DNA from: Phoronis australis
Taxonomy: Eukaryota > Phoronida > Phoronidae
Direction: 5' to 3'
Length of the DNA: 62,000 bases
Assembly (NCBI GenBank): GCA_002633005.1
Contig: NMRA01000142.1
Coordinates: forward strand, 4,272 to 66,271
The notes below the pieces were generated by a model. It saw only the letters and a list, made by a program, of their open reading frames with translations, searched no databases and had not been told where the DNA came from. Every line of letters begins with the position of its first letter. The stretch's first letter is position 1. Below are positions 12,043 to 23,818 of the stretch, in pieces. The translations under genes were made by a program, and so were the position numbers.

Positions 12043-12337
12043 AATTGACCTATCGCCAGGATTTTGAGTGACGGCTCAATTGACCAATCAGAACGCAGCA
12101 TTCTTGACACACCTTCATTTCCAAGCCGCCATTTTACCCGACAAACACATTGCCACAGGCGCTTGGGTTTATCGCAAATGACGTCACTCAATAATATATA
12201 TAAGAAAACATGTTTTCTTATATATATATTGTGACGTCATTTGCGATAAACCCAAGCGCCTGTGCACATTGCCGGGTAAAACTTATTGTTTGTTAGCCGA
12301 CAGTACGCAAGGGGGCGGTGCTAGCGACAGGACAATT
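12043..12337 (-). mobile_element. TTGACC-end MITE, copy A (interrupted by a palindromic insertion)
   Basis: Left end attgacctatcgccagg and right end ggacaatt match the two ends of copy B (14879-15039) in reverse orientation. Shared internal words include gaccaatcagaacg, ccattttacccgacaaac and gggtaaaacttattgtttgt. The copy is split at 12146-12273 by a 110-bp palindrome. The same ends bound the larger element at 33135-34826. The insertion lies 300 bp downstream of the MS4A-like stop codon, within its possible 3' UTR. Confidence 0.75.
12146..12273. mobile_element. Near-perfect 110-bp palindromic insertion with 9-bp target duplication
   Basis: The insert (12155-12264) consists of two mirror arms with no spacer, centred near 12210. 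Outer arms acaggcgcttgggtttatcg and its complement are perfect. The AT-rich middle differs by about three bases. The sequence cacattgcc occurs on both sides (12146-12154 and 12265-12273) and once in the related uninterrupted element, as expected for an 8-9 bp target-site duplication. hAT-type transposition is compatible with that length, but the family is not established. Confidence 0.75.
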
Positions 12338-14878
12338 GTAGGACTTGACTGTAAATTAGTGAAATAATATGGCAGATAGATAACGCATGCGCCTTCTTTC
12401 AGATTTTTAAATATATCTTAAATTCATTGAATTGGTGTAATGCTCAAATGTATTTATGGCTTTTGTGAAATTTTAGTATTTTTAGATTTTTTACAATAAA
12501 ATAACTTAGGTATTACGAATAATTGTCTGAGAAAATCACCTAATGCCCGAAACATTGGTGTCTCGAAATTGCATGTAATATATTCATACTATAAAAATAA
12601 ACGCTCAAGCGAAATATTGGCTTAAAATATTACTTATGTTTATTCCAGAAAAATCCATGGTCCTTTATTTCGGTTGAATTTCGCTTGGATGTGGCTTCAC
12701 TTTTAAAAAGTTGAAGCCTATCGAGATCAAAATAATCGCAAGTAAAACGCAAAAAATTATCAATATCCCAGGATGGCAGGTTTTCATGAACACAAGAAAG
12801 GAAACATTTTGGGCGCGTCTTTACATTTTATTCAAATGTTTGAACTAAGTGACGACTGATGTTCGGGAAATCTTACAAAACTCACAAAATGCCAGAACAC
12901 TTCAAAGCATACAGTGTGTCATTCCTCTATCGCATGACTTTCGGTTGGGTGGGCAATGCAATTGCGTCTCTGTAACGCATCGTTAAACAAAGACCCCCTT
13001 GTTCAGAACCACTAACGTGGCAACCTCTGTGCTCTGAGTTAATCTCATTATAAATTAACTGAACCATATATACATTGTTTTGCTATTGATTTTACAACAG
13101 CAAATTACATTTTGTACTACCGACATTTGTCATTATGAAAGTATTGCTAAAAATCGCAGGGTAGTTCATGACAGATGACACGCGAGGCGGGGATACATAG
13201 ATGATTAGTTCCAAATTTAACCACCAGGGACGCTTACTACAATACACATGTTCTGGCAGCAGCTTCAAAGATGCAAAATTTGGTAAAATATTCTTCGGCT
13301 GCTAAACATTATTTAGTAGTGAGTTACTTAGAACTTAGGCAAATACTTTGCGATTCATCTCTTTGAAAAAAGGTCAAAGCAAAAGGTCATCACGGTCGAC
13401 TGCAGCCAGGGGAATTTTCCTACCAGGGTGTCTGAAGACTGCCCCAGAAAGTTATAAAGTCATATCAAACCTTTTATTATTAGATTTCGCTCACTGACGT
13501 GTCCGGCTAAGCATTTACAACAATCATTTTGTATTGAAGTCAATCTTTGCTCTTAGAAGTGCTCGTTCGTCCTAAAGACACTGAATAAGCACGTTCTTCA
13601 ATTTCTCAAAGTCGCCGTCACACTTTCATATTTTTACCAAAGAACTACCTGTTCTGTTCACTGAGCTCCGCAGCCGAAGGCCACAATTTGGTACAATAAG
13701 GCCAAACTAATCAACCAAATTGCACGTGACAGACATAGTAAATACACCCTACGTTCCTTTGTGCTCAGATTTCATCAACTTCATTAATCTGTGCATGACT
13801 CAGATCAAATGAGCAATGGCTACCGAAGCTCAGCTGTGGACAAGAGATTTTTGCAGAGCTGAATTACTTAACTTGTGACCTATAATCTTAGGATTACCAG
13901 TAAATTCAAAGATTCCGGACAAGTTTTGGGTGAAAAGCTATTACAAAAGAAGAGAGTTTACAAGTTTGTGTTTGTAGTGCAGTTGGCTACACTTCTGTCA
14001 ATATGAAAGTTTTCAGAATACGGGGATCCAACCCTACATAGCCATCTGCAGACCCGGCATAGCTGGAGGAGCTTGGAGGGCTCGAAAGAATCCCTCAAAG
14101 AAAAGGTCAAAGCAAAACCTCAACAAGATGTGGGTCATTGACAGTTGCGACAGTAATACATGTATGTTACATTGTGGAAACGGCGTACTAAAATGCGGCA
14201 GGGTGAGCAAGATGATGATGACGCGAGGTTGGGAGGTAAGTTGCAGTTGCAGGAATCCCAAGTTACAACCCCGTGTCCTGATTTGTAGGCAGGTCTGTAA
14301 TTCAGAGATGGAATGCGTTCCTCATGTTTAGGGCTCCTGAAACTCACAATACCAGTTATTTTTGAGATCCTAATTTTCGGTTACCGATTCCTCGTTTTGT
14401 TTGTGTCCATATGCCACACCGGCAGACTGCCCATCAGTAAAGGATTTGTGTAACAGGCCTATTTTCCTCAAAGTTCCTGAAACTTATTAAAACTTTCCAT
14501 GGCATAATTCTTTCATTGTACCACACATTTCAATGTTGATAATTCTGTGAATCCTCGCTACTTATCTATACGTTCTCGCACCTTTTTTCACGTTGAGCTT
14601 AGGGTATGCGTTTTGCATTCTGGGACGGGACTTTGCACCATACAAAACCTTGCGGTGAGGACACATCACCATCGCCTCGGCATCTGTAGAAGCGATAGCG
14701 TCCAGGTCATCCCTGCCAATGCAACTGAACTCAAATCGGTTACGGGTTGTTTAGGGCATAGAATGGATGATTCTGCCAGGATTTCAGTTTTGGGATCCCT
14801 TTCGGCGTTATCCGGTACTAAAGGCCAGGCCACGTGTACGAATTGCATTTTGATTTTGCTTTAAAAGAACAATTACAA
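12338..14878. other. Intergenic, no gene seen
   Basis: No coding exon is recognised. An AATAAA at 12495-12500 could serve the MS4A-like transcript, but that would give a long 3' UTR containing the copy A element. Open frames at 14034-14864 overlap on both strands and have no family signature. Confidence 0.35.
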
Positions 14879-15039
14879 ATTGACCAATCGCAAGCTCTGC
14901 ACCCTTGCGAAATGTCGACAAACAATAAGTTTTACCCGGGAACGTGTTGTTTGTCGGGTAAAATGGCAGCTTTGAAACGAAGGTGTGCCGTTCTGATTGG
15001 TCACTTAAGCCGACACTCGAAGTCCTGGCGATAGGTCAT
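14879..15039 (+). mobile_element. TTGACC-end MITE, copy B
   Basis: A 161-bp element running from attgaccaatcgcaagc to ggcgataggtcat. Ends are inverted TTGACC(A/T)ATCGC. It has two back-to-back ttacccg/cgggtaa segments and a CCAAT-like box in the right arm (reverse strand gaccaatcagaacgg). It looks like an internally deleted version of the element at 33135-34826, with the same left end and right end in the same order. Confidence 0.75.
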
Positions 15040-15616
15040 ATTGCTTTGCCTACAAAACAGATTCAATTTTCCAACAGAGTAAACCTCTCTACTCCATTTG
15101 GTATACTATCTGTTTTCCATCTGAGTTCTGACAATAAGAGATTGTGCCAACATTAAAACGATAAAAATGCGTATTGGGCATGGCCGTTGTGGGAAAATAC
15201 ATGTAAAATTATCTTTATGACATTTGTTCAAGTTTGTGCCCATTTTGACAAATAGTCAACAGCTTCCGCGTCCTAGACATACATTTTGAGACGCCAATAG
15301 CCAATTTTAACTGGGCAGCAATACATGTAACCAGAGCCTCCGAAATGTTAAGGCAGAGTTTCTCGTCTGACTACTTTTACGAAAGCTAATTTCCCAGTGG
15401 CGAGTACAGTGTCGATTCAAACGAGCTCAGTTTTATTTTTAGGTCGCTTAGAATGAGACTTCCGTAACAAATAACACACGAGCGACATTTTTCCCTAGTC
15501 AATCAGTTCACGGTCCAGCATTGCCGTTCTCATTATCATTACATACACCTGTGTGCGCCGGCCTGACCGACTGGTCAGAAGGAATTGGTCAAATGACACA
15601 AATAAATTGTATTTTC
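15040..15616. other. Intergenic, no gene seen
   Basis: No exon or repeat recognised. Confidence 0.35.
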
Positions 15617-15822
15617 ATGGGCGGCACACCATAGGGGACTGGGGGGCTATAGCCCTCACTTTTTCAGTATTGCACCGCCCATGGTCTATGGCAGTGCACC
15701 ATATGGGGACTGGGGAGCTATAGTCCCCCCCATTTTTTCAGAGTGCTACACCGCCCATGGTCTATGGGGGGATAGAGAGCTATATTTCCTCACTTTTTTC
15801 AGTGCTGCACCGCCCATGAGTT
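15617..15822 (+). mobile_element. Micro-foldback element CATGGGCGG, three tandem copies
   Basis: Three direct units of about 60-75 bp lie end to end. Each starts near an accatagg/tctatgg word, has ggggactgggg...ctatag in the middle, then cactttttcag and a caccgcccatg end. Adjacent units share the same boundary word, as if the element had inserted into or duplicated beside itself. Single relatives are at 3772-3858 and 38637-38729. Confidence 0.7.
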
Positions 15823-16428
15823 TAAATTACAAAGAGTTTTACAAAAAGAATTCCAAAACGCGTCAGCAAATAGAGAAAATTCAATACGCACAGGTTGCTT
15901 TGACGTTGTTCTTTGATGGTATTGATGTTGCTTCTGCCATCGTTGAATTTTAAACTGGTCTTGAATACAATTGAAAGGAGAGGGCCTCCTACCGAGTTTT
16001 GTTCAGCATAGAACATCTGACGGTGTTTTTTATAATCGAATTTATCACATTGTTCGACTGATAGATTTGCACTGATATGAGATTATTTTAATTGCTTTTT
16101 AAGATGTAAGCTGTAAAGTGCGGGTGAGAAGTAAAGTGGAATGCGAATCAAATATCTTGCTTATTTTTGTAGATTATAGACTCCACGATTTTGATATCAA
16201 AATAGCAGACGTTCCAGGTACTTGAAATAACAGAAGTCAAGACGACTATAATTCTTCAAAAGAGCTTTTCGTGACGGGGCGACTGTGAATGTCGAATGCA
16301 ACTGTGAGTGTCCATTGCGACTGCGAGTGTAGAATGCGACACGTGCCCCACATATGGCCATTACTTGATTGTTCAAATACCTGGGCAGCGGGAACACAGT
16401 TTGTAATGCAAAAGTGAGTGCCCGTGGT
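15823..16428. other. Intergenic, no gene seen
   Basis: Short open frames at 15681-16016 run through the micro-element and are not credible genes. Around 16280-16340 the words cgactg(c/t)gaatg and gtgagtgt recur loosely, giving a weak local periodicity. Confidence 0.35.
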
Positions 16429-17432
16429 GAATTGTATTACCGAAGCAGTTTTCTTGTTGGCATGTTTTGCTGTCCACTATGCAAATTAGTATAACAAGGA
16501 GCATCCCAACGCGCTGATATTATACAACTACAATACTTGAATCACTGGCACAAGTTAATGCTTAATTTATTGTATTTTAAATGATTTAACATTTTTTGAA
16601 GTGTGAATGAAATAACTGACAGGCCAAGAAGCACTTTGATGACAGCAAAACCGGACAGCAAACTGACTACTTGGAACAGTCATTATCTAGACGAAACATT
16701 ACTAAGTAGTGCTTAAAGCCCCAAGCACCGCAACCTTGGTTCATGTTTCTGGATGGAACTCTTTGTTTTTTACTACGGCGAGTTAGTGTTCCTAATTCTT
16801 CACGCTTAAATAACGGACGAACAGAGCGCATTGTTTACTTGATTTTGCAGTTTTCACCTTGAACTGCATGGAGTTTGCGATTTCACCTTGACGAACACGT
16901 AGCTAAGGCTGCGTGGGTCCTAAATTATGCATGTATGTTAATATTGTCTGTATTGCCAGTAATTTACAATTTTTGACTTTAAGTTCGTTTTTGCAATATT
17001 AGCTGTTGAGTGTTCAGTTGATTTACACTGTAAACTTTAGGAAATAATCATGTAGATGAAATATTAAATACAATGATAATGCATAATATGATTTTAAATT
17101 CCTTGCATAGCAGGTTTCCCAGGTAAGCATGTCATTACAGGTTGTTACAGAAACTATAGCAATGGCTACAATACACTAAAAGATTCATTGATCAGATTAC
17201 AAATAAGGGCAACACTGTTATGAAACAATACGGATCATGTATAATTGAGCGTAGCAGACTAATGGAGTCTTTCGATAGCTTGCGCTGTTTGAGAATTATC
17301 ATGGACAAAATGAAAAAATGATTTTTAGGTCACTGAATTATTAAAGTTTTGGTACTTCTTTTAAAAGGTCATATTTTTGTCATCGCTAATAGTGTGTTTT
17401 GTTCCTACTTCGGCAATTGCATTCATGTTCTG

Positions 17433-18980
17433 TGCGCACCCACGGGGGCTCGAAGGCGCCCCCCCTCCCCCATTTGGCGAAGTGGGCAAAAAGGTCTGCC
17501 TCTGAGAAAAAAAAACTTCGAAAAATGTAGAAAACGAAACAAAAAGTCCACTAAAAAGGCAGAAACTATCTAAATTCGGCGAATGCACTGTTCACAGCTT
17601 CATAGCTGTGAACGCACCCGTTTTCTATTTTTATTTTTTAGAAAAAGGTCCACATTCTCAAAAATTCGAGCCCCTCACTTTTTAGGCTGGGAGCGCATGC
17701 ATGTGATTAAATTGCAAGAAAAGTTGTTAGGAAGGCAGCGATCCTCCAGTTATCCACACAATTGTTCATTGATTGAACTTCTTTCTGTAATGGTCTTTAT
17801 TTTTAAACGTAATTTCCGTTCTTCATTATTTTATCGTACGAACAAATGGAAACAAAAACAGTTTTGCACTTAGAGAATGTCACGCTACATGCATCCAGTG
17901 AGTGGCGTTGTCACTGCACGTACAGGTTAGGACTATCGTTAAAAGACTTCATTTCCGTTTTGAATCACCAATTGGTCGTCTATCTCTCGAACATTATACG
18001 CAGTTACACATCAACATTTCTTTAAAATACACGGTATCGTTTCTTCACATGTTAATGCACACTCGCTCAAATACGCGGAATTCGTCGAACGGATCCTCAA
18101 GTGAACACGTACAGACTGTCGTGACATAAAGAGACGGCGCCTACATTTCGCGAGGGCTCAAACAACAAATTGAACAAGAGGTGCAATTTCAAAAACATGT
18201 CACAAAAAGATCACAATTGTACATAATGTGAGCTAATTACAATTTACAGCATGGGCCAACAAGGACGGGAATAGAGCCAGCGTGTGGGCCCATTTGTCAC
18301 AATGGTGCAAATAGTTGTGACACTTTAACCGCCATCTGGCGCTGATCAGCGACTCAACAGCAAAAAGGTTTAAAGGTTAAGGAGGACTTTATTGACAAAA
18401 CTATGCATTTAGCTAGATATATACACAACCTCAGAGTATAAATCAGTAGGAGTATGAATTTTCTGAAAGTAGAAAGCCTGTCAATCCCTCGTTAACTTTA
18501 CCATGTTTTAATAATATCAATAAAGAGGAACGTACATTAAAAAACAAAAGTTTCAATAACATGTCAAATTTAAATATAATATAAATGTTCAGGATGAGAC
18601 CTCAAAAACGTTGCTATAGTTTTCTAACAAGCAGAGTCGTTTTGCGGGCCATAGGGTGTGTTGGGAAAGATAACATAGCATAAAATGATGTCTTTTCAAA
18701 CAACAAACTGCTTGACTTCAACAGGCATTTAACAAAAACAGTGGTTTATATAGTCATGCGCGCACCCAGCCTTCAATATGGGGGGGTTCGAATTCCTGAC
18801 TTTGTGGACCTTTTGGTAACAAAAAAGCGAGCGGACTAAAAAAATGGAGCACCACTGTGAATTGCGCATTTGCACATGTTTAATGGACTAATGCCTCATT
18901 TTATCGGACTTTTTGTCTCTATGAGGCAGAAGTTTTTGCCTACTTCACCAAATGGGGGACTCGTTCGAGCCCCCCGAGCC
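17433..18980. mobile_element. Long-inverted-repeat element, unit 1 copy (right end missing at the N)
   Basis: The left arm (tgtgcgcacccacgggggct, then aggcaaaaaggtctgcctc-type words) recurs inverted at the right (ggcagaagtttttgcctac, ccaaatggggg). The arms are about 270-300 bp and imperfect. There is no transposase frame. The complete version is 20204-21749. Confidence 0.6.
17589..17617. repeat. 29-bp palindromic insertion present in one duplicate only
   Basis: Compared with unit 2, this copy has an extra hairpin (gttcacagct, tcat, agctgtgaac) together with a repeated gcac on each side, consistent with a 4-bp duplication of the target. Confidence 0.6.
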
Positions 18981-18981
18981 N
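18981..18981. other. Single-N assembly junction
   Basis: One undetermined base exactly between the two 2.6-kb duplicate units. Any reading frame crossing it is an artefact. Confidence 0.9.
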
Positions 18982-21730
18982 GAATTGTATTACCGAAGCA
19001 GTTTTCTTGTTGGCATGTTTTGCTGTCCACTATGCAAATTAGTATAACAAGGAGCATCCCAACTACAATACTTGAGTCACTGGCACAAGTTAATGCTTAA
19101 TTTATTGTAGTTTAAATGATTTAGCATTATTTGAAGTGTGAATGAAGTAACTGACAGGCCAAGAAGCACTTTGATGACAGCAAAAACGGACAGTAAACTG
19201 ACTACTTGGAACAGTCATTATCTAGACGAAACATTACTAAGTAGTGCTTAAAGCCCCAAGCACCGCAACCTTGGTTCATGTTTCGGGATGGTACTCTTTG
19301 TTTTTTACTACGGCGAGTTAGTGTTCCTAATTCTTCACGCTTAAATAACGGACGAACAGAGCGCATTGTTTACTTGATTTTGCAGTTTTCACCTTGAACT
19401 GCATGGAGTTTGCGATTTCACCTTGAAGAACACGTAGTTAAGGCTGCGTGGGTCCTAAATTATTCATGTATGTTAATATTGTCTGTATTGCCAGTAATTT
19501 ACAATTTTTGACTTTAAGTTCGTTTTTGCAATGTTGGCTGTTGGGTGTTCAGTTGATTTATACTGTAAACTGTTGGAAATTTACCTAAACATCATTCAAC
19601 AAAGAATGGACTCACCGGAGACAGCCCAAGAATTGTTATCTCTGCGGCGAAGGATGTTGAAGTTGAGTCTCCGATGACTTGCCAGCAGTCACTGGTACGG
19701 TGCGCGGCTTTAGACGCTCTGCTGCTGGGTTAAAGATCTTTTATAGGCCTAACTATCCCCAATTCCCGTACCAGGATGAATTTCAAAAATAACTTGAATT
19801 GGCTGCGTCAGATGTGATATCATGTAGATGAAATATTAAATACAATGATAATGCATAATATGATTTTAAATTCCTTGCATGGGAGGTTTCCCAGGTAAGC
19901 ATGTCATTCCAGGTTGTTACAGAAACTATAGCAATGGCTACAATACGCTAAAAGATTCATTGATCAGATTACAAATAAGGGCAACACTGTTATGAAACAA
20001 TACGGATCATGTATAATTGAGCGTAGCAGACTAATGGAGTCTTTCGATAGCTTTCGCTGTTTGAGAATTATCATGGACAAAATGGAAAATTGATTTTTAG
20101 GTCACTAAATTATTAAAGTTTTGGTACTTCTTTTAAAAGGTCATATTTTTGTCATCGCTAATAGTGTGTTTTGTTCCTACTTCGGCAATTGCATTCATGT
20201 TCTGTGCGCACCCACGGGGGCTCGAAGGCGCCCCCGCCCCCTCCCCCATTTGAAGAAGTAGGCAAAAAGGTCTGCCTCTGAGAAAAAAAAACTTCGAAAA
20301 ATGTAGAAAACGAAACAAAAAGTCCACTGAAAAGGCAGAAACTATCTAAATTCGGCGAATGCACCCGTTTTCTATTTTTATTTTCTAGAAAAAGGTCCAC
20401 ATTCTCAAAAATTCGAGCCCCTCACTTTTTAGGCTGGGAGCGCATGCATGTGATTAAATTGCAAGAAAAGTTGTTAGGAAGGCAGCGATCCTCCAGTTAT
20501 CCACACAATCGTTCATTGATTGAACTTCTTTCTGTATCTGGTCTTTATTTTTAAACGTAATTTCCGTTCTTCATTATTTTATCGTACGAACAAATGGAAA
20601 CAAAAACAGTTTTGCACTTAGAGAATGTCACGCTACATGCATCCAGTGAGTGGCGTTGTCACTGCACGTACAGGTTAGGACTATCGTTAAAAGACTTCAT
20701 TTCCGTTTTGAATCACCAATTGGTCGTCTATCTCTCGAACATTATACGCAGTTACACATCAACATTCCTTTAAAGTACACGGTATCGTTTCTTCACATGT
20801 TAAAGCACACTCGCTCAAATACGCGGAATTCGTCGAACGGATCCTCAAGTGAACACGTACAGACTGTCGTGACATAAAGAGACGGCGCCTACATTTTGCG
20901 ACGGCTCAAACAACAAATTGAACAAGAGGTGCAATTTCAAAAACATGTCACAAAAAGATCACAATTGTACATAATGTGAGCTAATTACGATTTACAGCAT
21001 GGGCCAACAAGTAAGGGAATAGAGCCAGCGTGTGGGCAGAATGGTGCAAATAGTTGTGACACTTTAACCGCCATCTGGCGCTGATCAGCGACTCAACAGC
21101 AAAAATGTTTAAAGGTTAAGGAGGACTTTATTGACAAAACTATGCATTTAGCCAGATATATACACAACCTCAGAGTATAACTCAGTAGGAGTATGTATTT
21201 TATGAAAGTAGAAAGCCTGTCAATCCCTCGTTAACTTGACCATGTTTTAATAATATTAATAAAGAGGAACGTACATTAAAAAACAACAGTTTCAATAACA
21301 TGTCAAATTTAAATATAATATAAATGTTCAGGATGAGACTTCAAAAACGTTGCTACATGTATAGTTTTCTAACAAGCAGAGTCGTTTCGCGGGCCATAGG
21401 GTGTATTGGGAAAGATAACGTAGCATAAAATGATGCCTTTTCAAACAACAAACTGCTTGACTTCAACAGGCATTTAACAAAAACAATGGTTTATGTAGTC
21501 ATGCGCGCAACCAGCCTTCAATATGGGGGGGGGGGGNTCGAATTCCTGACTTTGTGGACCTTTTGGTAACAAAAAAGCGGGCGGACTAAAAAAAGGATCA
21601 CCACTGTGAATTGCGCGTTTACACATGTTTAATGGACTAATGCCTCATTTCCTCGGACTTTTTGTCTCTCTGAGGCGGACCTTTTTGCCTACTTCGCCAA
21701 TTGGGGAACTCGTTCGAGCTCCCCGAGCTC
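18982..21730 (+). repeat. 2.75-kb direct duplication, unit 2
   Basis: Second copy of the block at 16429-18980. It extends through the right end of the long-inverted-repeat element and contains a G tract plus one N at 21537, where assembly is uncertain. Confidence 0.85.
19577..19821 (-). mobile_element. 245-bp insertion unique to duplicate unit 2, possibly a solo LTR
   Basis: Unit 1 reads straight from ggaaata to atcatgtag where unit 2 has this extra segment. On the minus strand it contains a TATA-like cctataaaaga about 75 bases in, followed by a GC-richer transcribed-looking stretch, reminiscent of a short LTR. TG...CA ends and a clean target duplication were not demonstrated. A SINE or other insertion is possible. 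Confidence 0.4.
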
Positions 21731-21749
21731 CCCCCCCCGGGTGCGCGCA
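20204..21749. mobile_element. Long-inverted-repeat element, complete copy
   Basis: About 1.55 kb bounded by gtgcgcaccc and its complement gggtgcgcgc, with imperfect inverted arms of roughly 270 bp at each end. The interior has no open frame with a recognisable domain. It is likely a non-autonomous DNA transposon. The purine/pyrimidine runs at the arm tips make the exact termini uncertain. Confidence 0.6.
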
Positions 21750-21751
21750 TG

Positions 21752-22094
21752 TGTAGGAATATAGAGAAATTCCAAATTTGGCTAACTTCGGAACACCATT
21801 CCTCAAACATGGTAGACTGGATTCATATGAGACTTTCAGATAAATTACTAAATAAATGCTTTGTGTAAGGTTTCCTAAAATGATGTTGGGAATTAAAAAA
21901 AAATCCCCTTTTGCACCATCAGAAAAAGATTTTTATGATTTTCATAAAAAGTCAAAAAGTTGTACAAGGCGAAAACGGAATGATATTTTAAAAAAATGTG
22001 ACATCATTTTTGAGATCTAATCTTGAACATTTATATCAAGGAATATTTGATGTTCCGAAGTTAGTCAAATGTGGACATTTTCTGTGATCCTACA
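21752..22094. mobile_element. 343-bp MITE with TGTAGGA inverted ends
   Basis: The left terminus begins tgtaggaatatagagaaat and the right ends tctgtgatcctaca. The inverted match runs about 43 bases and includes the perfect inner word ctaacttcggaac on both arms. There is no coding capacity. A diverged relative lies at 9401-9525. Confidence 0.75.
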
Positions 22095-22381
22095 AATTCA
22101 TAGAAAATTCAGGTTTCTAAACCTGGACAATCGTCAAATCTGAATTAAACTGAACGGCAATGATCTTTCTTTACTGCACAAAATACGCTTGAATTGTGGC
22201 CTGCGATTTTGTTATCTCCAAACAAGTCTGCGACCAGATTGGTAAATTCGCCTGCCTCGAAACTTTTGGTTACGTCAGACGTACTTTTCAAATTTCTAGA
22301 AAATCTGCAATTATGGATAAACCGTTTAATTTGAAAATTGAATATATCCATAAAGGTTCAGCATATTTTTTAATGCTACGA

Positions 22382-22516
22382 GAGGCAGATCCAGGATTTT
22401 GAATTGGGGGAGCCAGGATTTTGCCCGCTAGACATTCGCATCCACGAACTTCAAAATGGAATATGGGAGAATTTTAAGGGGGGCATGGTCCCCTTGGCCC
22501 CCTCTAAATCCGTCAT
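22382..22516 (-). mobile_element. hAT-like MITE (CAGTGGCGGAT ends), copy 1
   Basis: Runs from gcagatccaggattttga to ctctaaatccgtcattg. It matches 52043-52201 in the opposite orientation, with shared ggtccccttgg/ccatggtcccc and attttaa/aaaattctccca words. CAGTGGCGGATCCAGG-type ends are common among animal hAT elements. Superfamily assignment rests on the ends only. Confidence 0.65.
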
Positions 22517-23818
22517 TGAACATGGCTTATTCTCGTTGGTTAACAGAATGAATGGTTGAAAAATAGCATTCAAACATTCCGATTGGTTGGTGTTCGGAAA
22601 TTCACCAGTATGCTGTTCCATCTATTTAGAAGTGCTTTGTGGCTCGTGGATGCTGCAATCACAAGAACTGACTAAATCGATGCATGTCTAGCAAGCTATT
22701 TTCACGCGACAAGATCATTACAAGGCCTCTAAACAACAGAATGGTTCGCTATGCTTTTCCAGTTCGTTCCCGTACCATACGTATGCGACTAACGTCCACA
22801 CCAAAACATGCTCAATTATGCCCTCTGTGTGTCGTTCGTCATCATTTCACATGGTCACATTTAAATATAGGTGGCGCTGTGACAGAGAGTGGGAGGACCG
22901 ACCTTCGTTGCTAAGTTAATTAGCGTCATTTTTATTACAAATCAGATGTCAGAACATGCCGTTAACTAATCTAGCAGAGCACAAGCTGTTTCGTGACCAT
23001 GTTCGAAAACAGGTGACAAGCTAAAGTTAATTTCGTGAGCGGTTAGCAAAAGCGCTTACACACTGAGCGTGATTACCTTTTGTCTTCTCTTGAAAATTGT
23101 GATGCAATAGAATAATAACTAATTTTCAAAACAGTAATATATGCGGATATACAGAAATAAATTTTCAAACTTCGCATTGCAGAATACTTCACGATTCAGG
23201 GCATCGGATACTAATAAAGATGACACAACTTTAGTTAAATCTTCCAATACAAATTCCAAATAAAGTGGTTTTGTTTTATTTATACAGCAACCTTGATCTT
23301 GTCGAATTGTTTGCTTTATGGGGTGTGATTATAATCTCTGGTTAAGTGGCGTGTTGCCCTATTACATCACTTGGCGTTATCAGGAGTCGAAAATTGTTAT
23401 ACAATGAGATAATAAGACCCACACAGCAATGCGAAAATTTTGACAATAAATATGAATTACGAAGATGAAGAATTCAGAACCCATCGAAAGCGTTCGGATG
23501 AATGCATTTTGACTGATACTCTATCGAAATAAGTAAGTATGTAAGTAATTAAGTAAAGTAAGTAAGTAAAATAAGTAAGGATATTGCGATATTGTGGTTA
23601 AAAACAGCGAGATTCAAGACTCGCTATGCAATCCGCATAATTCAATAGGTTATATAACGTTCATAAATACACTAAACAACAGAGGACCCAAATACAGGAT
23701 GCGGAGGAGGATCCTGATAGTTGCATGCCGACAAAGGTCAAGAGAAGAAAATGAAAAATCACGTGGAACCCAGAAAACAAGCTATGCCGTGACGCAGATT
23801 CGAACCAGCGACAAAGAC
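22517..23818. other. Intergenic, no gene seen
   Basis: No convincing exon. A degenerate TAAG microsatellite lies at 23528-23579. The minus strand near 23790-23830 carries ggttcgaatct preceded by agtggttgtaaatgag, a possible B box and partial A box of a decayed tRNA-derived SINE. Confidence 0.35.
23528..23579. repeat. Degenerate (TAAG)n microsatellite
   Basis: Repeated taag/taagtaag units with single-base interruptions. Confidence 0.8.

Larger units (their letters stand above)
16429..18980 (+). repeat. 2.55-kb direct duplication, unit 1
   Basis: This block is repeated at 18982-21730 with by-eye identity well above 95% outside a few indels. The junction is a single N at 18981. Unit-specific differences are a 29-bp palindromic insertion here (17589-17617), a 15-bp segment near 16510 missing from unit 2, and a 245-bp insertion found only in unit 2. 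The near-identity plus the one-base gap suggest either a recent tandem duplication or two allelic contigs placed end to end. Confidence 0.85.

Noticed and set aside
12155-12264. Intrinsic transcription terminator or CRISPR-type repeat
   Set aside because: The host is an animal genome, and the structure has insertion flanks. A transposon-like origin explains it better.
17349-17588. Paired open frames repeated at 20133-20400
   Set aside because: They translate the purine/pyrimidine arms of the long-inverted-repeat element and recur only because the block is duplicated.
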